From an uncultured Bacteroides sp. (lineage in GTDB: Bacteria; Bacteroidota; Bacteroidia; Bacteroidales; Bacteroidaceae), in assembly GCF_963677685.1 (NCBI RefSeq), contig NZ_OY782186.1, positions 2,418,001 through 2,482,000 of the forward strand: a stretch of DNA of 64,000 nucleotides, in the 5' to 3' direction. This document shows positions 17,079 to 26,244 of the stretch, piece after piece. Each line of letters opens with the position of its first letter. Position 1 is the stretch's first letter. The notes beneath the pieces were generated by a model. That model was not told where the DNA came from. It ran no database searches and saw only the letters and a program-made list of their open reading frames with translations. Both the position numbers and the translations under genes were made by a program.

Positions 17079-19127
17079 TTATAAAACAACCGAAAATGAT
17101 GTTCCAAAGGTAAGAGGTTTTCCTTTTTGTGCAAAGCTATTTCCTAAAGAGTGTAGATAAAATGCCTGATATTTACGTGAAGTAGCATTTTTTATCCACA
17201 AATCAACTGTAAAATTTTTCTTTCGAGCAGAAATCTTACCATTCAGTAATCCGAAAAATCCTTGTTTAGCTGTATTTGCTTCATTCCAGTAATGCTCACC
17301 CGTACCTACATATTGGGTAGAGAAAACCATGTTATCCACATATCTACTATGTAACCTCAGAGTATAATCCACCCCCAAAGCTAATGTCTGGTTAGGAACG
17401 AAAGGAATCCTATTTCCTGAATAATCATCATCACCATAAAGATAGGTACGGAATTTAGCCTCCGTATATCCATAACTAAATTGCAAGTTAAGTACATCGT
17501 TCAAACGGCTGTTTAGCGACAGCTCTACTCCCTTACTATAAGATGAGCCGGCATTAGTAAGCATACTACCCTTAACTAACGGGTGAGATATTTGCTGATG
17601 TTTCCAGTCAATATAGAACAGTGCAAAATCTCCATAAAGCTTATCATTCCAGAAAGAGAAGTGACTCCCTACTTCATAATTCCAGCTACTCTCAGGATTA
17701 AATATCCTTTCCTCATCTGTAGAGAAACTTGTGTTAAATCCTCCTGTTTTATAGCCTTTTGTTGTAGTGGCATACACCATATTATGAGGGTTAAACTGAT
17801 ATTGGAAGGATATTTTAGGAGTTAACTGTCTGAACGACTGATGATCATTTAGATGGGTTAATTCCTTCGTTTCGGTATCAGTAACTTTAGAAACATGATA
17901 GTCCTGCTTATCTCTCTCTACATCAAAACGAATACCCAGAGTTGCTGAAAGCTTATCGAAGAAAAGTTTTTTTAGAGTCGACTGATGGTACACAGCAATC
18001 CCAGAATTAGGCTCACTATAATCCTTTTGAACCGTCGCTACTTTTACCTGACGGTCGCTCAATTCATAAAAACCAAAAACACCATTCAACCATGAATAAC
18101 GACTATCACCTTTAGATTTCATCTCTATATTTTGTGAAAAAAGATGCTGTTTCTGTGTCTGAGTAACAAAATACAACGGTTTAACAGTAAAGTCCTGATC
18201 AATCGCTTGCCTGTCATCCATATTTTGATACCCGCTGACTGATTTTATTAAAAAATGATCAAAATTAAAATGAAGAGCCAAGCCGCTTGTCAATACTCCC
18301 TGACGATAAGCTCCCCGATCATTATAATTCACATTCTCGGTTTTGCCGTTTTCAGGATTAATCAATCCATAAGCATAACCATTCTGATCAGTATATTGAT
18401 AATTGGCAAACAAATCGGCTTCCAAAACAGAAGAAACCTTCCACTGCAATTTAGCTCTTCCTGATATTTCATTAGAGCGATCAGCCTTACTTCCATCATA
18501 GTCATTCACAAAGAATCCGTCAGAGTGCTTGTATTGGCTAGAAAATGAATAGCCCAACTTATCATTAGCTTTGCCATAATAACTACCCGAGAAGCGAGTC
18601 TGTCCGTAATTACCCACTGATTGCTTATAAGTTAGCCCTTGATAATCTAGCGGGTTCTTTGTATATACATTAATAATACCTCCCATCGTATTACGCCCGT
18701 AGAGTGTGCCTTGCGGACCACGAAGTACTTCTATCCTATTCACCTCACTCAAATTTACATCAAAGACAGATTTTTCGAAATAAGGTAAATCATCAACATA
18801 AAGCCCCACTGAAGGAGCATTTATCTTAGAACCGATACCGCGTATATAGAGTGGAGAAGTAAGTTTGGAACCATAATCAGGAAAATAAAGATTGGGGATA
18901 AATGCGCTGATCTCTTTAAAATCAACAATATTTTTCGTGTTAATATCTCGTGTGGAGAGAACAGAAACAGAAGCAGGAGCTTCGCTCAACTTCTTACTCT
19001 GCTTGAAGGATGTAACGGTAACTTCATGAAGTGTAACCTGATGACGAGTGATTGAATCTGTAGGGACAACAGTTGCTCCGGAAGTAGCTGATACGAACAT
19101 CAACGCAATTAAAGAAATCATTTTCAT
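17079..19127 (-). CDS. TonB-dependent outer-membrane receptor of the hem operon
   Basis: A receptor of about 682 residues. After a signal peptide (MKMISLIALMFVSATSGA) the plug spans about residues 35-150 (TLHEVTVTSFKQ; RIEVLRGPQGTLYGRNTMGG; IINVYTK), and the rest is a 22-strand-type barrel ending TFGTSFSVVL. Unlike SusC it lacks the regulatory-like N-terminal domain and has no SusD partner, so it resembles siderophore, vitamin and heme receptors. The ATG at 19127 is preferred to the longer frame from 19208 because the promoter lies at 19146-19177. It is first in the operon receptor-MFS-hemN-hemG, suggesting uptake of a porphyrin. Confidence 0.9.
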   Translation of the reverse strand: MKMISLIALMFVSATSGATVVPTDSITRHQVTLHEVTVTSFKQSKKLSEAPASVSVLSTRDINTKNIVDFKEISAFIPNLYFPDYGSKLTSPLYIRGIGSKINAPSVGLYVDDLPYFEKSVFDVNLSEVNRIEVLRGPQGTLYGRNTMGGIINVYTKNPLDYQGLTYKQSVGNYGQTRFSGSYYGKANDKLGYSFSSQYKHSDGFFVNDYDGSKADRSNEISGRAKLQWKVSSVLEADLFANYQYTDQNGYAYGLINPENGKTENVNYNDRGAYRQGVLTSGLALHFNFDHFLIKSVSGYQNMDDRQAIDQDFTVKPLYFVTQTQKQHLFSQNIEMKSKGDSRYSWLNGVFGFYELSDRQVKVATVQKDYSEPNSGIAVYHQSTLKKLFFDKLSATLGIRFDVERDKQDYHVSKVTDTETKELTHLNDHQSFRQLTPKISFQYQFNPHNMVYATTTKGYKTGGFNTSFSTDEERIFNPESSWNYEVGSHFSFWNDKLYGDFALFYIDWKHQQISHPLVKGSMLTNAGSSYSKGVELSLNSRLNDVLNLQFSYGYTEAKFRTYLYGDDDYSGNRIPFVPNQTLALGVDYTLRLHSRYVDNMVFSTQYVGTGEHYWNEANTAKQGFFGLLNGKISARKKNFTVDLWIKNATSRKYQAFYLHSLGNSFAQKGKPLTFGTSFSVVL

Positions 19128-19135
19128 CTTAACTA

Positions 19136-19153
19136 TAATTTTGCGCAAAATTA
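19136..19153. promoter_or_regulatory. 18-bp perfect palindrome over the hem operon promoter
   Basis: taattttgc followed directly by gcaaaatta forms an uninterrupted 18-base palindrome nine bases upstream of the receptor ATG. It contains the -7 box and the expected transcription start. A dimeric regulator bound here would control the operon. The regulator is not identified. Confidence 0.6.
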
Positions 19154-19177
19154 CTGTTTTACTGAAGAGAAAACAAT
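19146..19177 (-). promoter_or_regulatory. Promoter of the TonB receptor-MFS-hemN-hemG operon
   Basis: On the minus strand ATTG (complement of 19174-19177) is followed after 20 bases by TAATTTTG (complement of 19146-19153), an exact TAnnTTTG -7 box. The -33 element matches TTG of the consensus. Transcription would start near 19139, just before the ATG at 19127. Confidence 0.65.
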
Positions 19178-19219
19178 CCTCATTAATAAGGATTTCAACT
19201 CTTAACAAATGAAAAAATT

Positions 19220-19237
19220 GTGATTCACATCATGAGT
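19220..19237. repeat. 18-bp direct repeat, copy 1
   Basis: The sequence gtgattcacatcatgagt occurs here and again at 19483-19500 in the same orientation. Both copies follow an A-rich run and precede a T-rich run. The 245 bases between them carry no recognised gene. The role is unknown. Confidence 0.8.
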
Positions 19238-19426
19238 GTTTTTAGCGATTTTGATCTCACTACTTTTCTTCTGAACAACAAATTGTTATTGCATAGGAAC
19301 GACAAGGAATATTAAGAGGCTTTATGAAACTGTTCGAAAGAATGACATTCCTTCTTTTTCTGCAAATTCTTTAAAAAGATGACAGGTATAACGCCTTTAA
19401 CTTATCAACGAGAGAAATAGCAAGAA

Positions 19427-19452
19427 GCCTCCAAACTCGCTAGTTCGGAGGC
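19427..19452 (-). terminator. Probable terminator of the fimbrial operon
   Basis: Arms gcctccaaact and agttcggaggc pair over 11 positions (one G-T) around a four-base loop. It follows the stop of the last fimbrial gene (19510) by about 58 bases. The T run after it on the minus strand is interrupted, so termination may be partial or factor-assisted. Confidence 0.55.
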
Positions 19453-19482
19453 CTACAAACAAAACAAACAAATAAAAAAACC

Positions 19483-19500
19483 GTGATTCACATCATGAGT
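19483..19500. repeat. 18-bp direct repeat, copy 2
   Basis: An exact second copy of gtgattcacatcatgagt, ending nine bases before the stop of the last fimbrial gene. See the copy at 19220-19237. Confidence 0.8.
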
Positions 19501-19509
19501 ATCTTTTCT

Positions 19510-21891
19510 CTATTCTTCCTGAACACAACGTATCGGAGTGCCACCTGAGCGAATACCATCAACATTCATTGGCTGAACAAGATTCTTCCTAAAGGAAAGA
19601 ATATCTCCTTGCAGATTGTTAGCACCATATGAGGAGGATGTCCAATAATAACCTACTCCACCCATTTCTCCTAGGTAGCCGCCGCCATAAGCACGATATC
19701 CCATGGCAGGCCAATAAAATGCTGTTCCTGAAGTTGTTCCATCATTATAAAAGTTCCATCCATAGCTATATGAACCCGAAACCACAAAATCAGTTGCAGT
19801 AGTGGAATTGACACCTGTGGAAGTAAATCCGGTATAACTATCTGCTCTGGCAACCATCCATCCCGGAGGACAAGGATCATAAATAGATTTGCTACCCCTT
19901 TCCGAATTAGGTATCTTGTTCGATAAATTTGGATTTCCCCACAGATTATCTCGTTGTTCTGAACGATTAACAGCATGAAGCCAGTCACGATTTGTTGCAT
20001 CTGCTTTTATAAAATGTGTTGGGTGTTTTATTGCATAGGAAATACTTCCGGAAGCATCAGAAGCAACATCTGAAGCCAGCTTTGCTTTTGCATCAGCATA
20101 ACTCCCATCAAACCATTCATAACCCAAAGTATTCGTTGTTGTTATACGAATACTACCATAACCACTCGTAGTAGTAGTCCAATCTGTGGCTCCTACAAAG
20201 GGATCTTTACGTCCCCATTGATAGTACAATCCCAATTCCCCGGGTACTCCCGAGCTAGTATAATTGGCAGCAGTTGCAGTAGTACCCAGATTATATTTCA
20301 TTATTTTATATGAACGTGAAGGTATAGAATTATAGTCCGGATAAGTTGATGGATCGATGGTACGTGTTGTGTAAGTATCATAGGTACTTGCATCATACAC
20401 ATTCGGAGCATAGTTTGTTTTCCAAATATGCCAACTCCACAAAAGCGTACCGCTAGCATTCTTTACCCCGATTAAAGCATTACCATTGGTAGTATTATTA
20501 GCTGTTCTAAAGAGTAGAGAAGTGTTGTTTATTAATTTTAAACTTCCATCTTGAATGACATCGCCTTTATTACCTGTTTCCCAAATAACAAAAGCAGAAG
20601 CCGGAGACAGAGTAGTCGGTGTAATAGCCGGAGCTACTTGCGTAAAAGCTGTTCCATTATCTGTTCCTGATATAGTAGCAGCCGGCGTAGTTTTGCCGTT
20701 CCCCATTACAGTTGCATTAAATTGATATAGCTCATTTGGATCATTGACTATATAGCAATTAGCTGTAACTTGCGTTCCTACGTCATTGATACTCAAATTT
20801 TCAGGTATTAACACCCTTCTATCTGCTTCATTGATTCCTCTTATTGTTGTTGTAATGTTATAATAAGTATTTCGTTGCATATCAAAGTTTGTAGTCATAT
20901 TGCCTCCCGGATAAATTCGATAAACAACATATTCTGCTCCCCCACCACTAAATGTATAAATTCCCTCTATTTCAATATAAGTACTATAGGCAGGTGCATT
21001 CTCTTTACTTTTATCTAACTCACTTGTGATAGCAGGGACTGTTCCTTTTAAATTCTCAGGTATATACCAAGTCAGAGTCGCTCCTGATGTTGTGTAATCT
21101 TCTATATCATAATCTATATATTTAGCAGCATCACTTGTTGTATTAGCCGGATAAATGCCTGATGATCCTATCGTTTGTGATAAATTGGGTACTTGACATA
21201 TATGTGCTGTCATCATCTCAAACGCATCATTACTGTTCGTTAGATTTATATTACAAGTCAGATTTATTTTAGCTACGATTCGGTTTAGTGACAAGGAATA
21301 TAAACCGGGCATGGTAGCTCCAGTATATGTCCCTACCATCGGTAAGTCACCCCCTGACGTAATAGAAGTTTCTGTAGCAAAGCTATAAGTAAAAGTTTGA
21401 AAATCAGAGAGTGTAGTTGTTCCAATGGTGTAATTAGAAGTAATATCTCCCATATTAGCTATTACATACACTGTTTGATCACTACTGCTTTCAATAAGTG
21501 TTGTTTCTAAATTTGCCGGATTGAGAGAGTTATAATATGTTTGTGCAATCAAAGAAGATGTAGCTGCCGTACCATTAAATTGAAAAACACAGACTTCATT
21601 GATAGCTGTTTCATCTATGCCTGAAGAGCTCCTGTTTATTGAATTATTTATTTTATTGTCATTTCCCAAAGTAACATTCAAAGCGTTCTGCTGATTTTCC
21701 AACGCACGGGTATCAGTACCATGTATAGAAGACATTGTTGTTGCTTCTAAGGCAAATTGCATGGTAATAAAATCTTTTTTATCACTACCTATCACGTTAA
21801 GAATCTTGCCATCGCAGGATAATAACAGCATTATTGTTGCCATTAGTAAAATGCTATATTTAAGTTCTTTATATTTCACCATTATTTCCAT
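19510..21891 (-). CDS. Fimbrillin-like lipoprotein with C-terminal FISUMP domain (tip adhesin candidate)
   Basis: About 793 residues from the ATG at 21891; a further ATG at 21882 is possible, and the longer frame from 21957 has no signal peptide at its start. The signal ends at LLMATIMLLLSC. The N-terminal half (about 30-370) has the fimbrillin style (LYSLSLNRIVAKINLTCNIN) seen in Mfa/Fim accessory subunits. The C-terminal half has FISUMP features: MKYNLGTT, GLYYQWGRKDPF, IYDPCPPGW and a final RCVQEE. It is a paralogue of the gene immediately upstream, ten bases away. Such large terminal genes of fimbrial operons usually encode tip or adhesin subunits. The ligand is unknown. Confidence 0.8.
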   Translation of the reverse strand: MEIMVKYKELKYSILLMATIMLLLSCDGKILNVIGSDKKDFITMQFALEATTMSSIHGTDTRALENQQNALNVTLGNDNKINNSINRSSSGIDETAINEVCVFQFNGTAATSSLIAQTYYNSLNPANLETTLIESSSDQTVYVIANMGDITSNYTIGTTTLSDFQTFTYSFATETSITSGGDLPMVGTYTGATMPGLYSLSLNRIVAKINLTCNINLTNSNDAFEMMTAHICQVPNLSQTIGSSGIYPANTTSDAAKYIDYDIEDYTTSGATLTWYIPENLKGTVPAITSELDKSKENAPAYSTYIEIEGIYTFSGGGAEYVVYRIYPGGNMTTNFDMQRNTYYNITTTIRGINEADRRVLIPENLSINDVGTQVTANCYIVNDPNELYQFNATVMGNGKTTPAATISGTDNGTAFTQVAPAITPTTLSPASAFVIWETGNKGDVIQDGSLKLINNTSLLFRTANNTTNGNALIGVKNASGTLLWSWHIWKTNYAPNVYDASTYDTYTTRTIDPSTYPDYNSIPSRSYKIMKYNLGTTATAANYTSSGVPGELGLYYQWGRKDPFVGATDWTTTTSGYGSIRITTTNTLGYEWFDGSYADAKAKLASDVASDASGSISYAIKHPTHFIKADATNRDWLHAVNRSEQRDNLWGNPNLSNKIPNSERGSKSIYDPCPPGWMVARADSYTGFTSTGVNSTTATDFVVSGSYSYGWNFYNDGTTSGTAFYWPAMGYRAYGGGYLGEMGGVGYYWTSSSYGANNLQGDILSFRKNLVQPMNVDGIRSGGTPIRCVQEE

Positions 21892-21901
21892 ATTTCTCTT
21901 A

Positions 21902-24130
21902 TTATTCTTCTTGAGCGCAACGTACTGAAAGTGCGTGTGCTCGGTCACCATAAACAAGAGGATCTATAAAATCAGCTCCAAAGGCCAAAAATCCAGCGTA
22001 AGAACGAGTCTCTTGATGATAAGAAGAAGCGTTCCAAAAATATCCATTAGTAGAGACATACATTAAATTACCGGAACCTGATAAACGACCACCAGAAGTT
22101 GGTAAATAGCTATAGGAACCGGATAAATCCGCCGCATAATATGCATACCAACCACGGTCTGTGCCATAGGTACTAGTAGAATTGTATACGTTAAGTTTAC
22201 TGTTATTAGTTGTATAGATACCTGTTAAGGTGAATCGGGTAAAACTATCTTGACGAGGAACACGCCATCCTGGTGGACAAGGATCATAAATCGACTTACT
22301 TCCTGCTTCTGTGTTGGGAATAACAGAAGTGGTATTAGGGTTACCCCAAAGATTATCTCTCTGCTCAGTAACAGTTGTAACATTTAACCAATCACCTATA
22401 CTTGCTAAAGAAGTAACGATATAATGAGTAGGGTGATAAATGGCATATTTTATACTGGCATCTGCACCACTATACCCCTCTACTGTGGTTGAATTACTAG
22501 GAATAGCAGCATTTATATAACTGTCATACCATTCATAACCATTTGCATTCGTACTACTAATAGGGGCTGCAGTTGTCCACCCGGATGCACCTAAAAACGG
22601 ATCTTTACGTCCCCATTGATAGAGAAGACCTAGATCTCCGGCATTACTAGCTGTATTATCGTTTGCTGTCGCGCCCAAATTGTATTTCATCATCTTAAAC
22701 GATCGTGAAGAAATGACACTATATCCCGATTGTGATATTGTTCGTGTCACGTATGTATCATAAGTGCTAGCATCATTAAGATTAGGCGCATAACTTGTTT
22801 TCCATATATGCCAACTCCACAATAATTTTCCATTGACATCTGTAACTCCAATAACCGCATTACCATTGATGGAGTTATTAGCCGTTTTAAAAGCAACATA
22901 GTCTTTACTAATAAGCTTTACGCTCCCATCCTGTATGACATCTCCTTTGCTCCCTGTCTCCCAAAGTACAAAAGCAAAAACTGGCGATAAAGAGCTTGGA
23001 ACAATTGCCGGAGCGATTTGATCTCCATAGATTGAAGAGGGAGTTATTGCCCCATTTCCCATGACGTTAGCCTTAAACTTATAACCTTGATTGGCAGTGT
23101 TTACAATATAACAATTAGCTGTTTCTATCACTCCGGATGAATTCATACTAAGGTTCTTCAATGTGCCGTCACCTATCCCATCTGCCGTTAGATTAGTCGG
23201 AATATTCCAACTGTCTGAAGATACAGAAGTTAGATTTAAAACTATTTTATCACCGTAGAGTTGCAAGGCATATGTATATTGAGTGCCTTTTTCAAAAGCA
23301 ATTGCAGGCATCGTTACAGTCATAGCTCTAGGAGTGCTACTTCCGTTGAATCGAGCTGTAAGATTTAAAGTGTACGTGGCGCTGCTTTTAGGCAATACAA
23401 CAACAGATCCACTTGCCTTCCATGCATTGGTAGCATCTGCTGTGAAGGCAGAACTTCCTAATGATATACTTCCTAAATGATCTGTTGTCGGTAAGTTATC
23501 TCCTAAGTTTCCTATAGTCGGAGAAGTAGCTAATCCGGTGAGGCTAAGTTCATCTATAGCCACGCTTGTAACGACCTCAGCCCCTCTATCGATATTAAAT
23601 ACCAATTGTGCGCATTTTCTATCTAAGGTAGTGAGTGCCACTGTCTGTGTACTCTCACTACCATTAATAACTACATTTTCTGTTAGTGAAGTTGCATAAT
23701 CTCGTCCGTTCGACACACTTATTGTAGCTCCTCCTGCCCTTGTGACTTTCAAAGCCGGAGTTATAGCATAAAAATCGTATGTTCCCGAACGAAGAGATAT
23801 ATCTATTCCCGTATCGGAAGTTTTATTCCCATTGTCATTCGTTGTGCAAACTTGTAGAGAGCCATCAGCTTTCACTACATACGTACCTTCTCCCATGTAA
23901 GTATCAGTGCTAAGATCCGCACTTGATCCCGCTCGTTGATATACCAACACACGGACAGTAGAATCTTTTGCAATGTTCTCAGCGGAGCGGCTTTGAACGG
24001 GCAAGAGTACATTTACATTCTTAAAGGAGAATTTTAACGCTACTTGCCTACTATTTACCGCTTCTTCCGATGGAGTGCAAGAGAAGAGTGTGGATACAAA
24101 TACGATGATTAACAATATATATTTATTCAC
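21902..24130 (-). CDS. Fimbrillin-like lipoprotein with C-terminal FISUMP domain (tip adhesin candidate)
   Basis: A 742-residue lipoprotein starting with GTG; no ATG precedes the signal peptide (NKYILLIIVFVSTLFSC), and an in-frame ATG upstream is absent. The first 330 residues look like a Mfa2/fimbrillin beta-sandwich pair. The C-terminal part (about 400-742) carries the FISUMP motifs MKYNLGAT, GLLYQWGRKDPF, SIYDPCPPGWRVPRQDSF and ends RCAQEE. It shares architecture and long stretches of the C-terminal domain with the next gene, so the two arose by tandem duplication. It lies 70 bases after a smaller fimbrillin gene in the same operon. Confidence 0.8.
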   Translation of the reverse strand: MNKYILLIIVFVSTLFSCTPSEEAVNSRQVALKFSFKNVNVLLPVQSRSAENIAKDSTVRVLVYQRAGSSADLSTDTYMGEGTYVVKADGSLQVCTTNDNGNKTSDTGIDISLRSGTYDFYAITPALKVTRAGGATISVSNGRDYATSLTENVVINGSESTQTVALTTLDRKCAQLVFNIDRGAEVVTSVAIDELSLTGLATSPTIGNLGDNLPTTDHLGSISLGSSAFTADATNAWKASGSVVVLPKSSATYTLNLTARFNGSSTPRAMTVTMPAIAFEKGTQYTYALQLYGDKIVLNLTSVSSDSWNIPTNLTADGIGDGTLKNLSMNSSGVIETANCYIVNTANQGYKFKANVMGNGAITPSSIYGDQIAPAIVPSSLSPVFAFVLWETGSKGDVIQDGSVKLISKDYVAFKTANNSINGNAVIGVTDVNGKLLWSWHIWKTSYAPNLNDASTYDTYVTRTISQSGYSVISSRSFKMMKYNLGATANDNTASNAGDLGLLYQWGRKDPFLGASGWTTAAPISSTNANGYEWYDSYINAAIPSNSTTVEGYSGADASIKYAIYHPTHYIVTSLASIGDWLNVTTVTEQRDNLWGNPNTTSVIPNTEAGSKSIYDPCPPGWRVPRQDSFTRFTLTGIYTTNNSKLNVYNSTSTYGTDRGWYAYYAADLSGSYSYLPTSGGRLSGSGNLMYVSTNGYFWNASSYHQETRSYAGFLAFGADFIDPLVYGDRAHALSVRCAQEE

Positions 24131-24200
24131 CTTCCAATTAATACAAATGATTCAACAATGAGATTTTGATTCTATGGTTTCAGGCTATCAGCCTATATGA

Positions 24201-25178
24201 TTACTGAACAGGCACATCTACCGAAGTACCGGTGTTCCAGGTTGAAACAGTAGCAGTAGGAGTAATTCCAGCCTGACTAAAGGTTAGAGTTATAGCGTAA
24301 GCTGTTCCGGCGTCTAATGTTTGTGGAATCTCTACTGTTCTTGTTCCACCTACAGATGTCACAACCTCTAGCTTTACTCCGGTACCAGCAGTACTATATG
24401 TCTGTGGTGCAAACAAAGCATATCCACATGGCTGAGAGCTGGTACTCAAACTTACTGTCGAAATAGCCAAATCTGTTGACCAATTCTTGCTTACAAGAGG
24501 AAGATTTGCTGTTGAGGTTCCCCCAAAGGCCACCGTAGCACTCTGCGGTGCAGTAAGCGTAGTTCCAGGAAGGGTTAACACACAATCCTGTTTTTTATTC
24601 AAAACTGTGATGGAAGAAATATCTCCCCATCCTGAAACTGATGTAGCATTGTCTGCTATAGCAGATACTCTGATCTGAGTAAGCAAATGGCTGAAGTTAA
24701 AAGCTGAGAATGTTGACTCTTTATCACCTTCTTGCTGAGGAGTCATCATGAGATCTGTTTCTCCGTCCATAATATCAGCATCAAAAGTCACCGCTGCATT
24801 AGCGGCATTAAATGTTCCGGTATTAGGATACCATCCTATTAGTTTAGTACTTGATCCATTTGCTTGATAGTAGATAGAGGGCGTAAAAGTAATGGCATGG
24901 CCGGAAGCTCCTGCTACTGTAGCCGATAAAGCTGTTAATCCAGTATAGTCTGCAGGATAAGAGCTAGTTCCTTTAGGAAGCGCAATAAAATTTGTAGAAA
25001 AGTCTGCCGAGAAATCATTATTTATAGGTGCACGACTTATTACATTCACACTTTGAATCCCTGCATTCAGTTTAATTTCCACCGGATCGGTTGTATTTGT
25101 CCCGCTTTGCGGTTCATTGTCCGAGGAGCAAGCTGCCAAGAGCAATAAGGACAATGAGAATAAAGTCACTTTTTTCAT
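24201..25178 (-). CDS. Fimbrillin family protein
   Basis: A 325-residue lipoprotein (signal MKKVTLFSLSLLLLAAC). The mature region starts SSDNEPQSGTNTTDPVEI and has the pattern of the fimbrillin family: an N-terminal domain with GYYPNTG-like text (LIGWYPNTGTFN), a middle domain with AFNFSHLLTQIRVSA, and a C-terminal domain with YAITLTFSQAGI and ATVSTWNTG. These are accessory or minor structural subunits of FimA/Mfa1-type fimbriae that assemble by donor-strand exchange after gingipain-like cleavage. It lies between the FimB/Mfa2 gene and the two FISUMP genes. Confidence 0.82.
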   Translation of the reverse strand: MKKVTLFSLSLLLLAACSSDNEPQSGTNTTDPVEIKLNAGIQSVNVISRAPINNDFSADFSTNFIALPKGTSSYPADYTGLTALSATVAGASGHAITFTPSIYYQANGSSTKLIGWYPNTGTFNAANAAVTFDADIMDGETDLMMTPQQEGDKESTFSAFNFSHLLTQIRVSAIADNATSVSGWGDISSITVLNKKQDCVLTLPGTTLTAPQSATVAFGGTSTANLPLVSKNWSTDLAISTVSLSTSSQPCGYALFAPQTYSTAGTGVKLEVVTSVGGTRTVEIPQTLDAGTAYAITLTFSQAGITPTATVSTWNTGTSVDVPVQ

Positions 25179-25224
25179 GTTATCGTTCTTTTAAATTTAT
25201 TGTTTCTATATACTTTCTGTTCTT

Positions 25225-26154
25225 TTACATTTGCGTATCCTGATCAACCTGATCCCAATCGGATATTTTAACCGAGACTTTGACGCCCGCATGACTGAAA
25301 TCGATGTCCACATCAATCCGTTTTCCTGCCGGAGCCTGCAAGGCATCCCCCTGATCATCAGTGGAAGTGGTGAAAACCTTCTCTTCTCCCTTGTACAAAT
25401 CGATAGACAGAGCCGCGTTAGATCCGGCGGGAAAGACCCTGAAAGCAGGAGCATAAAGGTCTCCCAGAGAAGAGGTTTGAATATCCGGTTCATAACCTGC
25501 ATCTCCTCCAATGGGGTTACCTAGAAAATTAAGGGCATTGCCCGCTCCGCGAACCACAATCCGATAAGCTTCTCCCTGCTGAGCCTGACCCAAATAGTCG
25601 GTTAAAGAGTGTGTCTGGATACTCATAGCTGCCGACATACGCTCCAGCATCAAGGTAGCTGCAGCCTCGTTCATACCACGAGTAGTAGCATTTTCGTTCC
25701 CCGAAAACTCTACACGACTGTAGAACAGATCCGTGGAGGGTAGATTATTGCCATTCACCCGTTGAAGCAACTGTACCCGTGCATCTTTAAGAGAGGTACC
25801 CACAGTGAGTCCGGAGAGCTGCAAACTGTCCATTTTGAGATTCCCCCAAGCCACTAGTGTTACGCTCTTGCCATACTTCTCTCCCAAAAGAAAATCAGTG
25901 GACGTGCCCTGCGGAATGGCCCGTACAAACCCATCTTTATCAAACAAGTAGAGGTTAACCGAAGTTACTGTTCCCGAAGCGGTAATATCATTCCCGTCCT
26001 TATCCACCACCTTGACCGAAAGGCTGTATTGCACACAACCGTTTACATCTTCTCTCACACACCCGCTTGGAAGCAGAGCGATGCAGATAAGACAGGCAAA
26101 AAGCACAATCCCTTCTGGCAAAATAGAGTTTATATGTATTGGTTTGGTTTTCAC
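25225..26154 (-). CDS. FimB/Mfa2 family fimbrial anchor subunit
   Basis: A 309-residue lipoprotein starting at GTG (no upstream in-frame ATG; a TGA stop lies four codons upstream). The signal ends LICIALLPSGC. The mature opening VREDVNGCVQYSLSVKVVDKDG and VNLYLFDKDGFV is diagnostic of FimB/Mfa2, the subunit that anchors the fimbria in the outer membrane and limits its length. It follows the major fimbrillin gene by 90 bases, the usual order in Mfa and Fim operons. Confidence 0.9.
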   Translation of the reverse strand: MKTKPIHINSILPEGIVLFACLICIALLPSGCVREDVNGCVQYSLSVKVVDKDGNDITASGTVTSVNLYLFDKDGFVRAIPQGTSTDFLLGEKYGKSVTLVAWGNLKMDSLQLSGLTVGTSLKDARVQLLQRVNGNNLPSTDLFYSRVEFSGNENATTRGMNEAAATLMLERMSAAMSIQTHSLTDYLGQAQQGEAYRIVVRGAGNALNFLGNPIGGDAGYEPDIQTSSLGDLYAPAFRVFPAGSNAALSIDLYKGEEKVFTTSTDDQGDALQAPAGKRIDVDIDFSHAGVKVSVKISDWDQVDQDTQM

Positions 26155-26244
26155 TTTCTTTATTCAGATTCTATCACTGTTTCATTTAGCAATGCGCCAT
26201 TGATTTTCAATTCTTGTTTTTTGTCATCAGATTATTCTTCCTGA

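Noticed and set aside
19128..19208. 27-residue N-terminal extension of the hem-operon TonB receptor
   Set aside because: The promoter and palindrome lie inside it, and the shorter start gives a proper signal peptide.
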